This document shows positions 53,101 to 62,100 of a DNA stretch of 64,000 nucleotides, one piece after another. Source of the stretch: Augochlora pura (Eukaryota > Arthropoda > Insecta > Hymenoptera > Halictidae). Under the pieces are notes generated by a model. The model did not search any database and was not told the origin of the DNA. It saw only the letters and a list, made by a program, of their open reading frames with translations. The position numbers were made by a program, and so were the translations under genes. The stretch's first letter is position 1. Each line of letters begins with the position of its first letter. The DNA is taken from NCBI RefSeq assembly GCF_028453695.1, contig NC_135781.1:14631640-14695639 (forward strand). Reading direction: 5' to 3'.

Positions 53101-56100
53101 ACGCAAGAAAACGCCAAGCAAAAATTTTTTTTAAACACAACTTTTGATAAATGTTTATTACGAATCATTGTAATAATTTTACACGATATAATTGAACAAA
53201 GAAATAACTCCAAAAGAATTTACACAATGTAGTTTGAAAAATCATTTCCGAGGAGATGACATTTTATTTGCTAGTAAAAGTTTCGTGAAAATGTCAATTA
53301 TATAAATGAAGGCAAAGGATTTATAACGCTTTCAAGTTTATGAAGATTATCGTACTGCTGCATTCAGTGAAATTAATATATGCTTTCATGTAATATAGAA
53401 CTATGCATATGTCGCGATCCATGTATGTAGTATGATTATCATACTAATTATGGAGAAATGGCAAGTTGTGGTATACTCGGCTCATTATATCAATTCAAAT
53501 TTTCATGAAACATGTTCGCATATTTTGGAAATTCCAAAATAATCTTACTTAGAAGTACAGGATGTTATAAAAATAAATGTCACGACTATACCACATCGAT
53601 CATACACTATCCATTTAGCATAAAACAATATTAGTAAGCTGCTACAAAATTTACTTTGACCGGTTTTTTTCAAGATCAAGAAGTTAAACATTATTTTCTA
53701 CATATTAATTTTACTCATGCATCAAAGTTATTAACAATAATATGTTAACAAATTTTAACAAATTCGGTTTGAGATACGTAGAAAGCGATAAATTGTAAAA
53801 TAATCTTTCAATTTTTTAATTTTAGAAAAGTCAATGGTAGTCGTGATGTTAATCTTTTTTTGCACCATGTACAATACTTGTTGAGGAAGATTATACATCG
53901 ATACTTGCGCTTGATAAATAATGTATAAATTTGGTTATCAAACTTTGTGCAGATAATAAGAGATGAAACAAAAAGTTCAAATATACAAACAAGAAACATT
54001 TTACCATTCTTTTACTTTTCCTAAACATTTTGACTGGACTCAATAAACAATTTTTCGCATCGGCAGTTTTCGTCTTAACGGAATGTTCTTGGACAAGTCG
54101 TTGTCCGTTACGGAGAATTACGGAGAAAATCTATTGCCTTCGCGATTGAAGAAATCGGTGAACTACAATAACAAACTTTCTTTAAATTCTTTTAATGACG
54201 CGTGCTTTTAAGGGCACGCAAACAAGCAGTTAATCGCGCTGGCTTCATGCAGCTTGCACATGCACCGCCTCCAATTTGCGTACGGTATCAGGTACAATAA
54301 ACTCGCAATTATGGTTCAAGAACAAAGATCGTTAAGGGTACGTTCCGCTGATTCTGTAAACGCATACACACCCGACTCGCGAGGTTGTGTACACTTTATA
54401 CAGGCACTATGTACCTGTAGCTACCACGAGTTTTCTTCCACCGAGAACTTTCAATTGTCGGGAATAACAAACGAATCTTTGAACCCTATTTTCTTGGAAC
54501 AAAGTTTCTAAAAACGACACCAGCATATTTATTTATTTTTTATTTATAATGATGTATTTGTACTATTATATAAAAATCCACGATAATCGTAGTCACATAG
54601 GATTTTATTCAATGATTTTTGAAAAAACATAATTGTATCTTTACTATGTAATAAAATTTTAGAATAAAATCTTCAAAAATTGCTCATTAAACTACATTTT
54701 TAAACAGAAATGAAAATTAGCATTCATTATTAATTGAAACTCTCGTGCGTAAAAGAAGTGAATTGGATCAGTAACAGCTAATTTACGCCTCGGTCAATTG
54801 TGAAGCAGTAGACTGTAAAGAAAGCATTGTTTCAATGATTTCGCAAATTCCACGGTGAAGTGTTCAGCTGATAAAAAATACCGAAGATGAAAAATCGAGG
54901 ACGAAACAATTGATCGAAGTGTTCATTTTTAAGACTGCTATAAATAAAGGAACAAAAGATCTCTGACATCGTGAGGATAATGATCTTTCTCGACAGAAAA
55001 TCCAATCAGAATTTTCCAGCAGTTGCTCGACGCGCCACGAAGCACGGTATTATCAATCCGACTGAAGGCATAATAAGTTCTTCGTTGTTAGTCGATTGCC
55101 GAAGAGAAGGCTAACGATTGTATATTTCTGTCGATGACATAGCCACGCGAATCGAACCTTCGCAAATAGCAGTTGACGATAAACACTGCAAAACACGGCG
55201 AGTTCTACTATTTGTTACGGGCAGCATTGGAACAGATTGAAACCGCGCGGCGCGGTTCTTTTGCTCGCGAGACGAGCAAGTCTGCTGTTCCCTTTCGCAA
55301 TCAAAACAAATGAAATTAACTGTCTGTAAAAAGAAATATTGCATGCTGCCTAGAAGCGTAGCAGTTGCATAGTCTCGTGGCAGTCATTTCAAGACGAAGC
55401 CCGTAACTTCGATCTTGTTTGACCCTGTGAAATTTAAATAAAGTATTTGTGTCACGATATCGACATTTGACAGAGATCGTGGCAATTTGTTTTTTTACAA
55501 GGTAAGTTTAATGGTAAACTTAATACATAGTCTTCGTGACCCACAGTATTTATGTTCGTGTGTACATATGTATGTATTGTGATTTACAAAACAGACTACT
55601 GACACACTTTTAACAGTTTTTTGTTTTTATATAAATAAACTTAATGCAGACAAAAATTAAAAAATTAAACTGCAGAAATATTGTAGAAATTATAGAAATT
55701 CTTTCGTAAGAAATCACAGAATTCTTACTTCAAACATGCATTATGATACAAGAGTAATGTTTAATGTATGTATATTAACATTCATACGATTTTTATCTGG
55801 ATCCGTTACACACCTTTTCGAAGCCATTGATACTGATTCAGAATTCAAATATGTTAACGAATACAGAACAAAGGTCAGAGACGGCGAATAAACTTTTGTC
55901 ACTGACCGTGCGTTCTTGCAACACGCTCCATAAAATCAAAAGTTTACACTCGTAGTCCGTTTATAACTTTATAGGCGTGATGTAACTCGTTGTAACGCGA
56001 TGTGTTATACTTATTACAAGATTATATATCATATGGATTATAGCAGATGTCATTTTTGAAACAATTGAGCCGTTCACAGGAGACATTGTTTGACTACTTA

Positions 56101-59100
56101 AAATAAAAAATAGAGAAAAGCAATGAAATAATGTATATTGTTTTTTAAAATTTCCTTTATAATTTAAATCGAAATAAATATTGTAAAATGCATAAATACG
56201 AACGTTCCTTTCATCTAACAGCACATAAAATGTGTAAGAAGAAATCGCTAAAAGGTAATCGTATAAGATACTTTTGTTACAAATTTTTCATAAAAATAAA
56301 TATTAATGCTTCTGTACACACAAGGTACACACAAGTAATGGCAGGATGTCGTGAAAACAATTTAACAGATGCTATAGAATAAGAAGCTGGTGTTAAATAT
56401 TAATAAATCGATAATAATTATCTTGGTCTCGCATGCAATATGGAAATGTGGTGTACCTTGTCAAAATATTGAAAACGGAAGTTTCGTCAGAATTAAACGC
56501 CGCACTTTATTAATATTTACGTTACATATCGATGTACTGTGCAAATACGGGCAAAATTAAATGAAATACTTCATTCAAATTGGTAGAATCAAAGTAATGC
56601 ATTTGAAATTGAATTTGCTATGTGAAATCGTAATCAACTGTATGATTTTTCGTACCTGAACAAATTTTTTTCATGGAAAACTAATTTTTATTTAGTTTCT
56701 CATACACTAAATTTGATGTTTGCAATACAATATACAGCTTCTGTTTACACAATTTTGTTTATAAGAAAAATCTGACATCTACGCGATTCATTTTAATTTA
56801 ACGTGGTTCAATGAACGGGTAATTAAGATTATTAATGATACAAATATTATTGACTTAAAATTGGTACTAAATTTTAATTGATAATATACTAAAATTTTAA
56901 TTTCTATTAGAAATTTATCATAATTTAAAATCTCTGTTAAAAATTGAATAGAACTTGGAATTTCAACGATGGAAAACAGACCCACCAAAGTGTTTTATGA
57001 CCCTTTGCGAGGGTGGACTGTTTGGCGCTGGAGACCCGGACGATCCAGGCATTGTCTAGTCTCCCAGTTCATAAGGAGAAATCGAACCGTGAGGCTGCCA
57101 CCTCGGATTTACACCAACATATATTATATTTCCTGTATCTCTGTAGTTTCTGTAATTTATTTACTGGATACGCGAATGTCTCTGAAGTGTAATTGCTAAT
57201 TTCTAAATAAAGTAAAGTATTCAGTTCAATGAAAACAGAACTTAATTATCTTTACTTAATTTACTCTTGTATGCTATTCTTAAAAGCTCGTAATTAAATC
57301 GATGCGGCCAAAAGGGGTAAAATCCAAAAATATTCACTTCGGCAATTAGTTGTATACGATTCGTCCAGAAAGAATTTATTATTTTTACTAGGTTCGGCGT
57401 CGCGTGTTCATTTTCAAAATATGGAACATGAACAAATTGAATACGCACGATATTTCCAGGAACCTGACTATCACGTGAAACAGACGTAGCTGTGTTTCTA
57501 CTTCTCTTTACTTTACTACGGTTATTAAAATCCCGGGGAAATAAATCTGAGATCAGATAATTGCCTGGCAAATTAAAATTTCCCGTACTTGCTCAAACAA
57601 AGAATACGCGGATCTAAAAGTGTATATACGCGTTTCCGCCTACGTAACAGTCATGCCAGAGAAGAAAATCTTCTCTAAAAACGACAAACGAAAGTCGTCA
57701 CTGCTCGGTGGAATTCTTATTCGACGATGCAACGGTCTTGCTATGATTCGTATTTCCTTCCAAAGTAACGTTATTACGTACTCGCTTCCTGCCCGCGGGT
57801 CCTTCCTGGATTTCCAGGAGTTACGTCCGCTGGAAATATTTTTTTCTGTTCGCCGAATCTAACTGGATTTTGCATAGAAAGCGCCTCGCTCGGTGGATCC
57901 TGTATAAGAGCTGATTCGTTTTCGTCATTCCGGCACGGTTACAGCCGCGCCTCGGCTCGATCTTATTACAATACTCTCTGCCCACTTTCGGCGACGTTCG
58001 TCTCATCTTTTACGTGCTCTTCATCATCGACTCCGATCACGTATCCTCGCCCTGGGGATCACCTCACGGACCATCGCGAAAAAACACCGCGAGAATTTCG
58101 GACTGTTTGCGACGACTCGATGAAGCAAAACGACGTCATTGAAATCGCACGGGCTTTTCGAGCGAGCGTGTCCACGACGCGATTTTCTTTGCCGAGTCGG
58201 AGGGTCAACGACTCTGCAAGGAATGTGGGCAAGATTGATTATAGTTGAACTGTGCACATTTGTATGCCGCACGTTTTTTGTTCAACGAAAGAATATGCCC
58301 GGTTCGAGAGCGAACAATGACGGTAATTACATGCAAAGGATAACGATTTTCAGAAAATTTTGCTAACTGTATAGCATACATATGCTATCGTCAATTTCTC
58401 GATACAGCAATTTCTCACGTTGTAGGATAGATGTTCCAATCGCTGTGACCCCGGATTAAAAACGTGTAGAACAAGTAAAGTGTTTTATATAAATTGATGA
58501 TCTATTGTTTTTACTATATTATTAGGCAAACTTAATTTAAAAAAAGAAATAGTATATAAATAGTAAATAAACGATATTGTGTTTTTATGTATTTCACATA
58601 ACTAAAAAAATAATAATTAAAAAGAAATGCTACTTCGACGTTGATATTATGTATATTCTGGCCCTATCAGCATCATGTGATTGCAAAGGGTTGAAATATC
58701 CCTTTTAATAGTGTTCATGTTTTAATCTGTGCAAGTGATAGTTAAAATAGAATGGTAAATAATAATTTCATATAGTTAATTTACTGAATTAACTGCTTTT
58801 TAATAAATAGTTTTACAAACATCATTGAGCAGTATACTGAAAAATATATTATTCAATTTGAAGGAAAAACTGTACTTTTAAATGACCTTTATTCTTCCAC
58901 GAACAAAAGACCAACAATGCCAAATTACGTTTTCCTTGTAACCATTTAACTTTTATCTAATACATTTTCCACTAAAATCATTAGTTACAAAGTGGTTTCA
59001 GATAAACGTTTCGTGTCGCATAATCGTTGCTAGCTTTTAGTTTAAGAAGTACAAACGAATACATACTTTTACTAAAACGCGTTGCATAATCTCTATGTCT

Positions 59101-62100
59101 TTCCTTACATCTCCAATATCGTTATCTATGAGCAGNTACTGTANGGTATATGGGCAATCTTTGTCCAATCAACCCAGACCCAGTTTAGANNTAGTTAAAA
59201 CTTGATTATATGTTTTGTGNCTGAGGAAGCTGTATTCGAATTAGAAGTGTCAATAAAACTATTGGAATCTCGGTTACATGTACNATAAATTAAGTCTATG
59301 ATCGTTCTAGCTACATATTTTAAAATTAGTGTTATGTTGTCTGTGTATCGGCTATTGTATTGTTACAGCACTGGCTCTACAACTTTAACCTCTTCAGGTA
59401 TTCTGCCACGTTTAGATTTTTAAAAATTATGATTATTCTAAGTATAATATAAAGAAAATGAGAATCAGTAGGAAAACCATTCGCTACAGAATCCCTCAGC
59501 AATACCGAAGAAACCTCATCAAATGAAATGAAATGGACGATAAATAAAAAATAAGCAATTAAATAGATTGTTCCCTACTATAAAAATTATCCCTGAAGTG
59601 GTTAAATATTGTAACACTACACTACATCTTACTCTAGTTTTTAAAGAATTCACAAAATGCAAGTCAAAACTATATTAATCTGCTAGATTTGTGCAAAGTT
59701 TATTCAATAAATTTGGTTCTCTAGATATGCATATAATATAAAAATATAAAAATTATCCCTTAAGGGGTTAAATATTGTAACACTACACTACATCATCTTA
59801 CTCTAGTTTTTAAAGAGTTCACAAAATGCAAGTCAAAACTATATTAATCTGCTAGATTTGTGCAAAGTTTATTCAATAAATTTGGTTCTTTAGATATGCA
59901 TATAATAGTTCTGTTCCGTTTATTAAGTCATATGAACTAGTTGCTTTCAATACCCCGTAAACCAAATATTGAAATTGATATCATATATATATATTGAAAA
60001 TCGATTTTCTCGACTGACTGCGTGAAGCGATAGAACAAATACGCATAGAGCATTAGTTTATTTAAAAGAAAACCCGTTTTCGTGCGAAGCCTCAACTCTT
60101 CACCTCCGGGCAGGTGGGCATCCTCTTATCCAACCTTAATCAGAAGGGTAACATTACCTTTCGAATAGTTACACAACCGCAGTTACACAACTGTCGTTCG
60201 CAGAAACGTGTGTTTCTGATACATTATTCAGGTACGATTGACAGACATTAACGAGAACTATAGACACGTGGATCGCTAATTTGCCGGTAATTAAATCTCG
60301 TATTTACCGTATGCGCCAACTGTTTCCAGCATGGTCGCGAATTCGAAACAAACAGATGTTCGCGAGAAATTCGCGTCCCACGTGGTAACCAAGGCAAGTC
60401 CGCTAATAAGGTTGCACGTCAAACGTGTTGCCAACGTGCATCGATTCAATGAGGAACCCGCGGCTATGACATCAGCTAGGAACATTGATTTCCCTGCGAA
60501 TCAAATGACCTATTTGAATAAGCGCACAGCGTGAACGTGCCGCTCTGCCAATAAATTACATTTTCAGTATCACGAAGGAAAGAATATTGAAACAACGACA
60601 ATGACGTAATAACAGTCTGCCGTGTCCGATACACCACAATAAAGCAGTCGGTTTCCGGTGGAACGTGAATTGCGAAACACGGCGGCCGTAACTGCTGTCA
60701 GAATTCTTTAACGTAACGAATAATCTCGATTAACAACTATTGGGGAAACTACATGGAAACAATCAGCCCCACTCCATATAACTAACATTACAGAAAAATT
60801 TTTCAGTAACTATCAAATGACCAGTACACTACCCAGGAGGGACCAAGTAGGGATTACCCGCATCCGAATTGGCCATTCCAGATACACAAACTCATATCTG
60901 CTAACTAAAGAACCATCCCCCCTATGCGTAGAATGCAACACCCAAATGACAACGGACCATCTAATCTTAAACTGCCGAAAATACAATTATATGCGCATCA
61001 AACACAAACTAAAACCACTGCTCAAGGATAACATAAACAGCAACAAAATCAAGGACCTATTAAAATTTCTGAGAGATACAGGCTTAATAAACAAAATGTA
61101 GGGTCTATTTAAATAGAAGGTCGCTAATAGCCTTGCAGCTGATGCGACGTAAAACCTCTAAGAAAAAAAAAGAAAAAAAAACAACTATTGGAAGAACCAT
61201 CGCGAATGGGTTCACGAAATGCAATTCGAAACAAAAAAGTTTGTTTTGCCTGATACACGTCGCTTTTAGCGCATTACCATCGAATACGCATCGAGACGCT
61301 AGATATTGCTCTTATCATTGCGTGTAGGGGCATCGGTTAGCGAAAGGAAAGAAAAAATATTTGATCACGTTCATTGCAATACAACACACGCATCGATCAT
61401 AAAAGTACGCGTATACGTCAGAAAGATCTCCGTACGCTGTTCAACAAGTTTTTAATACTCGGTGTAAACTATTTAAGGCTTTTTAAGAAGCTCGGAGGTT
61501 TATCTTATCTGTTGATGTAAACAAACTTTGTCCAAGATGTTTTCTTATAAATTTTCATTATAGGTTCGTGTAAAAAACTTGTAAAAACTGCTCGTAATAT
61601 TATTTACAGCTTCTGTCAGTTATAAATCAAAAACAAAGTTTTTGTGGTCCAATTCTAAAAAAGTTACTTCGTTTTAAAGGGTGTACAAAGGCTGTATGTG
61701 TTCTTCATTCGATTCATACTATTAATAAAACGGAAAATTCGATCACATTGAAATGTTAAAATTAACGAAATTATTAATATAACAGTGAGAGTAGATGCAG
61801 CAAAAGTTTTGAGAATTTTACCGTGTTTCTCGTAGCTGTGTTTTCTAAATTAAATCATTTTCATGATTGATTTATGGTTTTTGATAGATTAACACGAAAA
61901 CCATCGCTATTGTTTTTTTTTTATCGGCATCGGAAGAAATTATTAGGTAATTTCACTATATCTAAGAAAAAATATAAATGTAAAATAAATGTGATAGTAA
62001 AGTTAGCAAACTGCCAATGGTTAGTGTCCCAGAAAAATGTGATATACGTTTAAATATTATTGCAATATACCTATTGAGGAGTGATACAACTTCAACTGCA

